Positions 1-6,025 of a stretch of DNA of 27,358 bases are shown in pieces. Made by a program: the position numbers and the translations under genes. Numbering within the stretch: position 1 is the stretch's first letter; every line of letters begins with the position of its first letter. A model generated the notes under the pieces. It worked only from the letters and a program-made list of their open reading frames with translations, was not told the origin of the DNA and did not search any database. The stretch spans positions 1-27,358 of the forward strand of contig JAFVPA010000047.1 of the NCBI GenBank assembly GCA_017505505.1, given 5' to 3'. This stretch comes from Oscillospiraceae bacterium (lineage in GTDB: Bacteria > Bacillota_A > Clostridia > Oscillospirales > Oscillospiraceae).

Positions 1-112
1 GGGTCAGGTCATGGATTCTCAGGTTAGGATTGACCGTATAAGCTACGCCGTACATGGCACTGACCGCACCATCAACCAGACCGAAATCAGTATGAAAAAC
101 CAAAGGATTCAC
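1..112 (-). CDS. SAM hydroxide adenosyltransferase (DUF62 family), 5' part only
   Basis: The first 37 codons are visible; the rest lies beyond the window edge. The N-terminus reads HTDFGLVDGAVSAMYGV followed by NPNLRIHDLT. The TDFG and the Asp-Gly followed by a Met and Gly-Val are the N-terminal signature of the DUF62 family, which hydrolyses S-adenosylmethionine to adenosine and methionine. Start is GTG at 112, chosen because AGGAGG (121-126 on the plus strand as cctcct) sits 8 nt upstream and no ATG precedes the signature. A good sigma-A promoter lies at 145-172. Family call is confident from the motif; the substrate is from family knowledge only. Confidence 0.82.
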   Translation of the reverse strand, partial: MNPLVFHTDFGLVDGAVSAMYGVAYTVNPNLRIHDLT

Positions 113-144
113 AGGACAAACCTCCTAAGATCTAATACAAGAAC

Positions 145-172
145 ATTATAAAATAATCCAGATAAATGTCAA
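145..172 (-). promoter_or_regulatory. sigma-A promoter of the DUF62 gene
   Basis: Read on the minus strand: TTGACA (172-167), 16-nt spacer, TATAAT (150-145), both perfect hexamers. Just upstream (175-199) the 8-mer AGATTGCA occurs twice on the minus strand, 16 nt apart, a possible binding site for an unidentified regulator. Confidence 0.75.
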
Positions 173-330
173 CCTGCAATCTAATCAAAATGCAATCTTA
201 CCCGTTTCCTTGATATCAATAGCGCACTCTGTTTATTCTCATTACCACCACACACTGTTAAGACAATGGATATCTGGATTTTATGCACCCAAATGACAGG
301 GAAAAATATAATGGATGTAGGAGGTGTGAC

Positions 331-1134
331 ATGGATTATTTTGTCATAATGGCACTGGTGGCAACATTGGGAACTTGGTTCGTAACCGCTCTTGGCGCTG
401 CTACTGTCGTCTTTTTTTCATCCCCCAATCCAAAAGCTATGAACATCATGCTTGGATTTGCTTCCGGGGTTATGATTGCAGCCAGCTTTTGGTCTTTGCT
501 GCAGCCGGCAATCGAACATGCGGAAGCCTCATCCAAGCTGCCTGCGTATCTCGTGGCAACAGCAGGTTTTTTATTCGGAGCTTTGTTTATGTGGGCATCC
601 GACAAGACGGTTTCCTTTGCAAGAAGGAAAGTGGACAACACACAAGAGAAACCCAATGAACGCCTGCACCGCATCATCATGCTGATTCTTTCTATTACCC
701 TCCATAACATACCGGAGGGTTTGGCTGTCGGTGTTGCGTTTGGTGCATTGCAGGGAAACGGACATACAACAGAAAACGTCATGGGTGCAATTTCAGTGGC
801 TGTGGGAATTGGTTTGCAGAATTTCCCTGAAGGCGCAGCCGTTTCTGTTCCGTTGAGAAGAGAGGGGTATTCCAGAAAAAAGAGTTTTCTGTTGGGTCAG
901 GCTTCCGGCATGGTGGAACCAATCGCCGGTGTCATGGGCGCATTGCTGGTTGTTTATGTGGAAGCAATTTTACCCTATGCCCTATCTTTTGCCGCCGGAG
1001 CGATGATTCTGATTGCTGTGCACGAATTGATCCCGGAATGCCAGAGGAGTCAACAGACGGAACCATATTTCGCAACAATGGGAATTATTCTCGGATTCGC
1101 TGTTATGATGCTGCTGGATGTTATGTTGGGATAA
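331..1134 (+). CDS. ZIP-family divalent metal transporter
   Basis: A 267-aa, largely hydrophobic protein of the ZIP (ZupT/GufA-like) family, which moves Zn2+ and related divalent metals into the cytoplasm. The two metal-site helices are clear: HNIPEGLAVG at residues 125-134 and QNFPEGAAVS at 163-172, with the conserved His-Asn-x-x-Pro-Glu-Gly and Asn-x-Pro-Glu-Gly ligands. A third helix carries HELIPE near residue 231. The reading frame is open from 283, but ATG 331 has AGGAGGT at 319-325 with 6-nt spacing and begins directly with the first membrane helix, so it is the better start. Monocistronic, divergent from the DUF62 gene, ending at a hairpin. Metal specificity cannot be read from the sequence. 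Confidence 0.9.
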   Translation: MDYFVIMALVATLGTWFVTALGAATVVFFSSPNPKAMNIMLGFASGVMIAASFWSLLQPAIEHAEASSKLPAYLVATAGFLFGALFMWASDKTVSFARRKVDNTQEKPNERLHRIIMLILSITLHNIPEGLAVGVAFGALQGNGHTTENVMGAISVAVGIGLQNFPEGAAVSVPLRREGYSRKKSFLLGQASGMVEPIAGVMGALLVVYVEAILPYALSFAAGAMILIAVHELIPECQRSQQTEPYFATMGIILGFAVMMLLDVMLG

Positions 1135-1213
1135 TCCTATTGCGCCCATCAGTCTGTTTTATCTCTTCGCTTCGCACAGGAGGAGCTTTCGAATCCCATC
1201 TTAAGCGCAAAAT

Positions 1214-1250
1214 AATTCCGGTCACTCCGTAAGAAATAACCGGAATTTTG
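1214..1250 (+). terminator. Hairpin downstream of the ZIP gene
   Basis: Perfect 9-bp inverted repeat AATTCCGGT (1214-1222) / ACCGGAATT (1239-1247) followed by TTG. The loop is 16 nt and the T tract short, so termination strength is uncertain. Confidence 0.5.
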
Positions 1251-1316
1251 TGCGAATGTTCTTATAGGACTTTTGAAAAGTGCGCCCATACCAACGTTTT
1301 TTCGGTATCACACATA

Positions 1317-1402
1317 CTCAAATTCAATCCACATCCATACCGGATGCGTCTTGAATTTGAGAGACTCTCCCACGGCCTAAAAACGTGCCACCGGCACGTT
1401 TT
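1317..1402. other. Structured intergenic segment with two hairpins
   Basis: The 338 bases between the ZIP gene and the tRNA contain no convincing gene. Within them CTCAAATTCAA (1317-1327) pairs perfectly with TTGAATTTGAG (1351-1361), with an inner CATCC/GGATG pair (1332-1336, 1342-1346). It is followed by a 10-bp perfect stem AAAACGTGCC/GGCACGTTTT (1380-1402, loop ACC) that looks like a terminator in either direction. No clear promoter was seen, so whether a small RNA is made is open. Confidence 0.45.
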
Positions 1403-1435
1403 CTTAACGGCCTTTCGAGTCCCAGCTCGAGCATT

Positions 1436-1473
1436 AAAAAATCCGAATGCCCGTAAGGGCACTCGGATTTTTT
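1436..1473 (-). terminator. Rho-independent terminator of tRNA-Leu
   Basis: Stem of about 13 bp (one mismatch/wobble) around a GTAA/TTAC loop, with six T after the stem on the minus strand. It begins directly behind the encoded CCA of the tRNA. Confidence 0.8.
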
Positions 1474-1555
1474 GGTGCGAGAGATGGGACTCGAACCCAC
1501 ACGGCATAACCACACGCACCTCAAACGTGCTTGTCTACCATTCCAACACTCTCGC
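1473..1555 (-). tRNA. tRNA-Leu (anticodon GAG)
   Basis: Read on the minus strand: acceptor GCGAGAG pairs with CTCTCGC, discriminator A, encoded CCA at 1475-1473. The anticodon stem CACGT/GCGTG closes the loop TTGAGGT, giving anticodon GAG for CUU/CUC leucine codons. A long variable arm and the T-loop GGGTTCGAGTCCC are present, as expected for a class II tRNA. A terminator follows immediately. Confidence 0.95.
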
Positions 1556-1616
1556 GAACATGCTTGAATATTATAACCGCATAATATGGATTTGTCAATC
1601 TTTTTTTGTGGAAAAG

Positions 1617-1635
1617 GATACCAAATGGCATCCTA
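1617..1635 (-). terminator. Short terminator-like hairpin behind the surface protein
   Basis: GGATGCC/GGTATCC with an ATTT loop on the minus strand, overlapping the stop codon, followed by TTTTCC and then an A-rich stretch. Modest stem, so uncertain. Confidence 0.4.
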
Positions 1636-2202
1636 TTTCCTGCGTTTGCTGTCAGCGCAAAGATACAGCCCCACTCCGGAAGCTACCATCCCCATAGCTC
1701 CCAGCAACGGTGCCACAGGCTGGCCGGTTTGGGGATTTTCTGCTATGATCGGCTCCGGAGCCAGATTGATCCGTACATTCCAGTTTCCATCCCGATTCAG
1801 CCCCACCAGGAGCGGTTCTATTACATGAAACCCATCTATCCGTTCCTGCTGGACGACCATATACAAGCCTTCTTCCAGACCGGAAAACACCGTATTCCCA
1901 TCCACATCAACAGGGATCCGAATTCCGGTTTCCCCGGCCCCTTCTGCCAGCCAATTGGCCAGATGGGGGGATTGGGCATCTTCCGTTTTCACGATGCCGC
2001 CGCCAAAGCCCTCCACGATACGGTAGCCGTCTGTAACAGGGATCCCCACCTGATACAGTGTCAGACTCCCATTTATCGCAGGAAGCTCCCCTAAGTTGAG
2101 GGATATTCCTATGGACCCGCCATCCTCCACCGCACCGGCCTGCATCCCCAGGCTCAGCACCAGCACAACCGCAAACACCATACCCGCAAATTTCCTTACC
2201 AT
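1633..2202 (-). CDS. Small secreted cell-wall-anchored protein with NPQTG sorting signal
   Basis: A 189-aa protein. Residues 1-24 form a signal peptide (MVRKFAGMV, then a hydrophobic core, cleavage probably after AGA). The C-terminus has NPQTG at 156-160, a hydrophobic helix (about 162-181) and the basic tail SKRRK, the three-part layout of a sortase substrate. NPQT-type motifs are known for class B sortases; LPXTG-like recognition by another class is possible. The mature part has beta-rich segments resembling pilin/SpaA-like domains (GLEEGLYMVVQ). The frame is open to 2352, but ATG 2202 starts the signal peptide and has AAGGGG about 8 nt upstream. No sortase gene is in the window. Function unknown beyond surface anchoring. 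Confidence 0.78.
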   Translation of the reverse strand: MVRKFAGMVFAVVLVLSLGMQAGAVEDGGSIGISLNLGELPAINGSLTLYQVGIPVTDGYRIVEGFGGGIVKTEDAQSPHLANWLAEGAGETGIRIPVDVDGNTVFSGLEEGLYMVVQQERIDGFHVIEPLLVGLNRDGNWNVRINLAPEPIIAENPQTGQPVAPLLGAMGMVASGVGLYLCADSKRRK

Positions 2203-2271
2203 CTTCTGCGCCCCTTTCCAAAGGATGGGCTCAGTATATCCATTCCGGGAAAAAGAGTCAGTCGAATTGCT

Positions 2272-2292
2272 GAAAGAAAAGCGGTCGCTTTT
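2272..2292 (-). terminator. Weak terminator-like hairpin between symporter and surface protein
   Basis: On the minus strand AAAAGC-GACC-GCTTTT then CTTTC. The stem is short and A/T-rich, so it may only attenuate read-through from the symporter gene. Confidence 0.25.
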
Positions 2293-2378
2293 TTGCGCTT
2301 TGCACAAATCCGGTATAGCGGTCGAATTTTCGTCAGCGAAGAAATTACGCATTTGTTATATCCTTAAAAACATCCGGT

Positions 2379-3761
2379 TTAAATAGGCTTTTTAAAGTTT
2401 TCATGCTTTTTCAGCGCGATAAATACTTTGGACTCCTGGCTCAGTTCGTGACTCAAAGCCGCCAATGTGAGCAGATTGGGAATGACCATCAGACCATTCA
2501 CCGTTTCCGCCAATTGCCAGACAGTAGCCGTATCCATCACGGAGCTGACGACAATGGCTGCGATTTGCGCCAATGCAAAGTACTTCCAGGCCCGTTTCCC
2601 AAACAGGAATTCCGCGCAGCGCGCTCCGTACAACCCCCAGCCGAGAACCGTTGCTACCGCGAACAGGACCAGAGCCAGTGCCAGAAATACCGATGCGCTG
2701 CTGCCGTAGATCGCTGAAAAAGCTTCCGTGGTCAGCGCGGCACCGGCATCGGTGCCATAAGGGATATGCACGCCGCTGACCAATATCACCAGGGCCGTCA
2801 GCGTACAGATCAGAATGGTATCCAGAAAAACCTCCATAATGCCCATAAGCCCCTGCTGCACAGGATGGGATACTTCGGCGGAAGCATGGGCAATCGCTGC
2901 CGTACCCATGCCTGCTTCGTTGGTAAATACCCCCCGGGAACAGCCAATACGCAGAGCCTGAAACGCAGAGCCCAGCATCCCCCCGGTGACACTGCGGGGC
3001 GAAAAAGCCCCCTGAAAGATCATGGCGAAGGCCTGCGGCAGCTTCTCCCCCTTCACAACGAGGACTCCTACACACAAAAGAATGTAGGCCCCCGCTGCAA
3101 AGGGAACCAGCGCTTCGGCGGCAGTACCGATACGCTTTGCGCCCCCAAAGAGCATAGTTCCGATGAATGCCGCCAGCAGCATCCCCAGTAGAAGGCTCTG
3201 ATGAAAGGACACCGTCCCGCCAAACCGGTTCACGACCTCCCGGATGCCGGAAATGGCCGCGTTGACCTGGGCCGCATTCCCAACGCCAAAGGCTGCCACC
3301 ACCCCAAACAGGCAGTAAACCGTTGCCATCGGCTTCCAGCGCCTTCCCAGACCGTTTACCATGACATACATGGGGCCTCCGGTGTATCCGTTCTCCGTTT
3401 TGACCCGGTATCGTACCGCCAGGGTAGCCTCGGCATATTTTGTCACCATCCCCAGAAGACCACAGACCCACATCCAGAACACGGCTCCCGGTCCTCCAAG
3501 ACAGATGGCCCCTGCCACACCTACCAGATTCCCCGTGCCCACAGTCGCCGCCAGGGCGGTACAGAGGGCCTGATATGGGGAAACGCCGCTGGTTTTCGCT
3601 CCCGGCCTCAGTTTGGACAGAAATTCCCGCAATGCCGACGGAAACAAAGTCAACTGAGCAAACCGCAGTCTGATCGTCAGAAAGATCCCCACACCGAGGA
3701 TCAGAAGCAGCGCCGGGGCTCCCCAGATCACAGCATTCACCCGGGTAAAAAATTCGGCCAT
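2379..3761 (-). CDS. Alanine/glycine:Na+ symporter (AGCS family)
   Basis: A 460-aa multi-spanning membrane protein of the AGCS family, which couples alanine or glycine uptake to Na+. Diagnostic stretches are ALAATVGTGNLVGVAGAI near residue 70, GGPGAVFWMW just after, and FTNEAGMGTAAIAHA around residue 290; the last includes the conserved Asn-Glu-Ala-Gly-x-Gly. Length is typical. The start is ATG 3761 with GGGAGGTGC at 3764-3772 upstream; the longer open frame to 3899 reads back through an upstream hairpin and is not needed. Transcribed toward the NPQTG protein gene with a 176-nt gap, so probably not tightly coupled. Exact amino acid substrate is inferred from the family. Confidence 0.92.
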   Translation of the reverse strand: MAEFFTRVNAVIWGAPALLLILGVGIFLTIRLRFAQLTLFPSALREFLSKLRPGAKTSGVSPYQALCTALAATVGTGNLVGVAGAICLGGPGAVFWMWVCGLLGMVTKYAEATLAVRYRVKTENGYTGGPMYVMVNGLGRRWKPMATVYCLFGVVAAFGVGNAAQVNAAISGIREVVNRFGGTVSFHQSLLLGMLLAAFIGTMLFGGAKRIGTAAEALVPFAAGAYILLCVGVLVVKGEKLPQAFAMIFQGAFSPRSVTGGMLGSAFQALRIGCSRGVFTNEAGMGTAAIAHASAEVSHPVQQGLMGIMEVFLDTILICTLTALVILVSGVHIPYGTDAGAALTTEAFSAIYGSSASVFLALALVLFAVATVLGWGLYGARCAEFLFGKRAWKYFALAQIAAIVVSSVMDTATVWQLAETVNGLMVIPNLLTLAALSHELSQESKVFIALKKHENFKKPI

Positions 3762-3785
3762 AAGCACCTCCCATTGACAGGAAAA

Positions 3786-3820
3786 GCACGCTGCATGGAT
3801 CATGTCATTGCAGCGTGCCT
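3786..3820 (-). terminator. Terminator of the truA / ArsC-like operon
   Basis: Perfect 10-bp stem GCACGCTGCA (3786-3795) / TGCAGCGTGC (3809-3818). On the minus strand the stem is followed by TTTTCC. It lies just behind the stop of the ArsC-like gene. Confidence 0.65.
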
Positions 3821-3834
3821 TTGTAACTATCCAA

Positions 3835-4176
3835 TTATTCCCAGGTCGCCCAGATTTCCGGGCAATAGCCCACGGTGGCCTGCTTGCCGTTTCGGACAAC
3901 CGGGGTCTTCATCAGCATGGGATCATCGAAGACCTTGTCCTCCTTGGCAACCTTGTCCTCCATATACTTCATCAAGGTGATCTCCGGGGATTTTCCTTCC
4001 CAATCGATGAGGTTGTCGATACCACCTACTGCCCGGAGGACACTGTCGAATTCCTTGGGGGCCATACCGTATTTCTTCAGATCGATGGATTGAAATTTGA
4101 TACGGCGCTCTTTGAAATACCGTTCGGCTTTCTTTGTGTCGAAGCATTTCGACTTGCCGAAGATTTGAATATTCAA
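3835..4176 (-). CDS. ArsC/Spx-family thioredoxin-fold protein
   Basis: A 113-aa protein of the arsenate reductase / Spx family. It has a thioredoxin-like beginning (IQIFGKSKCFDTKKAERYF) with Cys9, a central LRAVGGIDNLID segment, and the family's C-terminal TPVVRNGKQATVGYCPEIW. The first Cys is followed by Phe-Asp-Thr, so there is no CxxC pair and it is not a typical Spx. Start is a TTG at 4176 preceded by GAGGAGG with 7-nt spacing; the nearby ATG is immediately closed by a stop. The TTG overlaps the truA stop as TTGA, which predicts translational coupling. No ars genes are nearby, so true arsenate reduction is doubtful; a thiol-redox or regulatory role is as likely. Confidence 0.8.
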   Translation of the reverse strand: MNIQIFGKSKCFDTKKAERYFKERRIKFQSIDLKKYGMAPKEFDSVLRAVGGIDNLIDWEGKSPEITLMKYMEDKVAKEDKVFDDPMLMKTPVVRNGKQATVGYCPEIWATWE

Positions 4177-4907
4177 TACATTACCTCCTCTAAGCAAAGT
4201 CCCTGAGCCGGGGCCAGAAAGCCTGCCTCGGCCCGTTTTCCGCCAAACAATTCCGGGATAGCGTCCGGACTGCGCTCTCCCCGGCCTACTTCGATGAGGG
4301 TTCCCACAAGGATGCGCACCATATTGTGCAGAAAGCCATTGCCGGTGAACCGGATACGGATCTCCTGCCCGGCCCGCTGGATGGTGATGGCCCGGATATA
4401 GCGGACTGTGGATTTTTTCATCTTGGCATTTCCGCAGAAGGCAGAAAAATCGTGTTCTCCCAGAAGATACCGGGCCGCCTGCTCCATTGCCGGGACATCC
4501 AGTGCTTCCGGCATCACCGTCACAAAGCGGCGTTCAAAGACACAGGGCACTTCGCTGTTCCAGATGCGGTACTGGTAAGTCTTCTCCTTGGCATTCAGCC
4601 GGGCATGGAACCGCGGTGACACGTCCTTGCAGGAGTATATGCCGATATCCTCCGGCAGATACCGCCGTAGTTGAGACAAGATTTCTCCCGCCGCAAGGGT
4701 GCTTTCACAGTGAAAATTTGCCACTTGCCCCTTGGCGTGGACACCGGCATCCGTGCGGCCGCTGCCGCTGATCTCAATGGGTTCTTCCAAAATTCGGGAA
4801 AGGCATCCTTCCAATTTGCCCTGAATGGTATCATCCTTGCCGGGCAGGCGCTGCCAGCCCCGGTAGCGGGTACCGTCATAGCAAATATCAAGCCGCAGAT
4901 TCCGCAT
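4173..4907 (-). CDS. truA: tRNA pseudouridine synthase A
   Basis: A 244-aa TruA, which converts U38-U40 of the tRNA anticodon arm to pseudouridine. The catalytic segment GSGRTDAGVHAKGQ carries the nucleophile Asp53. LDICYDGTRYRGWQ is the family's N-terminal strand and FTGNGFLHNMVRILVGTL the C-terminal active-site motif. ATG 4907 is chosen because the homologous region starts there; GGAGG is only 3 nt upstream, closer than usual, and the frame stays open to 4976. Its first 20 nt overlap the end of a 44-aa ORF, and its stop overlaps the start of the ArsC-like gene, so the three genes form one coupled operon. Confidence 0.93.
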   Translation of the reverse strand: MRNLRLDICYDGTRYRGWQRLPGKDDTIQGKLEGCLSRILEEPIEISGSGRTDAGVHAKGQVANFHCESTLAAGEILSQLRRYLPEDIGIYSCKDVSPRFHARLNAKEKTYQYRIWNSEVPCVFERRFVTVMPEALDVPAMEQAARYLLGEHDFSAFCGNAKMKKSTVRYIRAITIQRAGQEIRIRFTGNGFLHNMVRILVGTLIEVGRGERSPDAIPELFGGKRAEAGFLAPAQGLCLEEVMY

Positions 4908-5022
4908 AAACCTCCAATTCCTCTCTGGCCTCCCGTTCATTGTCGGCGGAGAACAGGAACTTGCCGTTTGCATCATAAACCTGAATGTGTCCGTGAACGT
5001 AGCGAATCTTATACATAGCCAT
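4888..5022 (-). CDS. 44-aa conserved-looking small protein upstream of truA
   Basis: A short open frame reads MAMYKIRYVHGHIQVYDANG, then KFLFSADNEREAREELEVYAESAA. It looks like a real small protein: a beta-hairpin pattern (KIRYVHGHIQVYD) followed by an amphipathic acidic helix. The start is ATG 5022 or, better placed for the GGAAAGG ribosome site, ATG 5016. The 3' end overlaps the truA start by 20 nt in another frame. I do not recognise a named family. Co-translation with truA suggests a housekeeping setting, but no function can be given. Confidence 0.6.
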   Translation of the reverse strand: MAMYKIRYVHGHIQVYDANGKFLFSADNEREAREELEVYAESAA

Positions 5023-5105
5023 CAACCTTTCCTTTTGGTTTGTGACTATAGTATAGCAAGCCATTTGTCCTATAAAACGGACTTATTCATTTTTATCCGA
5101 CATTT

Positions 5106-6023
5106 TTATAATTTGCTTTCGATCCACGCAAGCACATCTTCATAAACTTCTTCCCTGTTGATCTCGTTCAAAATCTCGTGACGGCACAGAGGATAGATGC
5201 GGACAGATACGTCCTTCATGCCGGCCTTTTTAAAGGCCTCGGCACTCTGGTGAATACCCTTGCCATAGCTGCCCACAGGATCATCGCCGCCAGCGATGAA
5301 GAAGACGGGGAGGTCCTTGCGCATGGCCGCCAGATTCCCCTTCTGTTCAATGAAATGGATACCCTTCATCATTTCCCGCAAAAGGCCGCAGGAGGCGGTG
5401 AAACCGCAGAGGGGGTGGGCGATGTAAGCGTCCACAATTTTGGCATCCCGGGTCAGCCAGTCGTAGGGAGTCCGGGGATGCTCCACCTTGCTGTTGTAGC
5501 TGCCGAAGACCAGATTCTGGAGCTTTTCATTGGGGTTGGTCTCTCCTGTCTTCTTGCAGATCCCCTCCACCACTTTGATGAGGGCCGGTAAAGCCAATGC
5601 AGGCTGCCAGCCGGTACCGCAGATGACGGCCGCCCGGATACCGGAGTCGGGATACTTGCACAGGATGGTCCGGGCCATGAAGGAGCCCATGGAGTGGCCG
5701 AAGAGGATATAAGGAATCCCCGGATAGGCTTCCTTCGTATCCCGCATCAGCTGCATGGTATCCTCGATGGCGGTGAACCAGCCGCCATGGAAATAGCCCT
5801 GAATGCCCTCCCCATTGATGGACTGGCCGTGGCCCATATGGTCCTCTGCCACCACAACGAAGCCATGCTCTGTTAAAAAGTTTGCAAAATCGTCATAGCG
5901 CTCCACAAATTCCGCGATGCCGTGGACGATCTGCAAAACAGCTCTCGGCTCCCCTTCCGGAGTCCAGCGGCAGGCATGGATCTTTCCTGCGCCTTTGGAA
6001 TCATACCAAATATCAGTTCTCAT
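5106..6023 (-). CDS. Alpha/beta hydrolase (monoacylglycerol-lipase-like)
   Basis: A 305-aa serine hydrolase. GHSMGSF holds the nucleophile Ser111; the oxyanion region HGIAEFVERYDDF and AEDHMGHGQS are typical of the monoacylglycerol lipase / lysophospholipase branch (Hydrolase_4). The catalytic Asp is probably in FFIAGGDDPVG and the His in YPLCRHEILNE. No signal peptide, so cytoplasmic. ATG 6023 has GGAGGG 6 nt upstream, placed inside the end of the copper ATPase gene, and the two genes are only 2 nt apart, so they share a transcript. Why a lipase-like enzyme travels with a copper pump is unclear. Substrate not determined. Confidence 0.85.
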   Translation of the reverse strand: MRTDIWYDSKGAGKIHACRWTPEGEPRAVLQIVHGIAEFVERYDDFANFLTEHGFVVVAEDHMGHGQSINGEGIQGYFHGGWFTAIEDTMQLMRDTKEAYPGIPYILFGHSMGSFMARTILCKYPDSGIRAAVICGTGWQPALALPALIKVVEGICKKTGETNPNEKLQNLVFGSYNSKVEHPRTPYDWLTRDAKIVDAYIAHPLCGFTASCGLLREMMKGIHFIEQKGNLAAMRKDLPVFFIAGGDDPVGSYGKGIHQSAEAFKKAGMKDVSVRIYPLCRHEILNEINREEVYEDVLAWIESKL

Positions 6024-6025
6024 GA

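Noticed and set aside
307..312. TATAAT as -10 box of the ZIP gene
   Set aside because: It lies only 19 nt before the start and no -35 hexamer fits; the transcript would begin inside the ribosome site.
283..330. Upstream start for the ZIP transporter at 283
   Set aside because: The extra 16 residues are polar, lack a ribosome site and contain the AGGAGGT that serves the start at 331.
2203..2352. N-terminal extension of the NPQTG protein
   Set aside because: It would bury the signal peptide 50 residues inside the protein; ATG 2202 gives a normal signal sequence.
3201..3980. 259-codon plus-strand frame opposite the AGCS symporter
   Set aside because: Antisense shadow running across the symporter start and terminator; Pro/Arg/His-rich and no family pattern.
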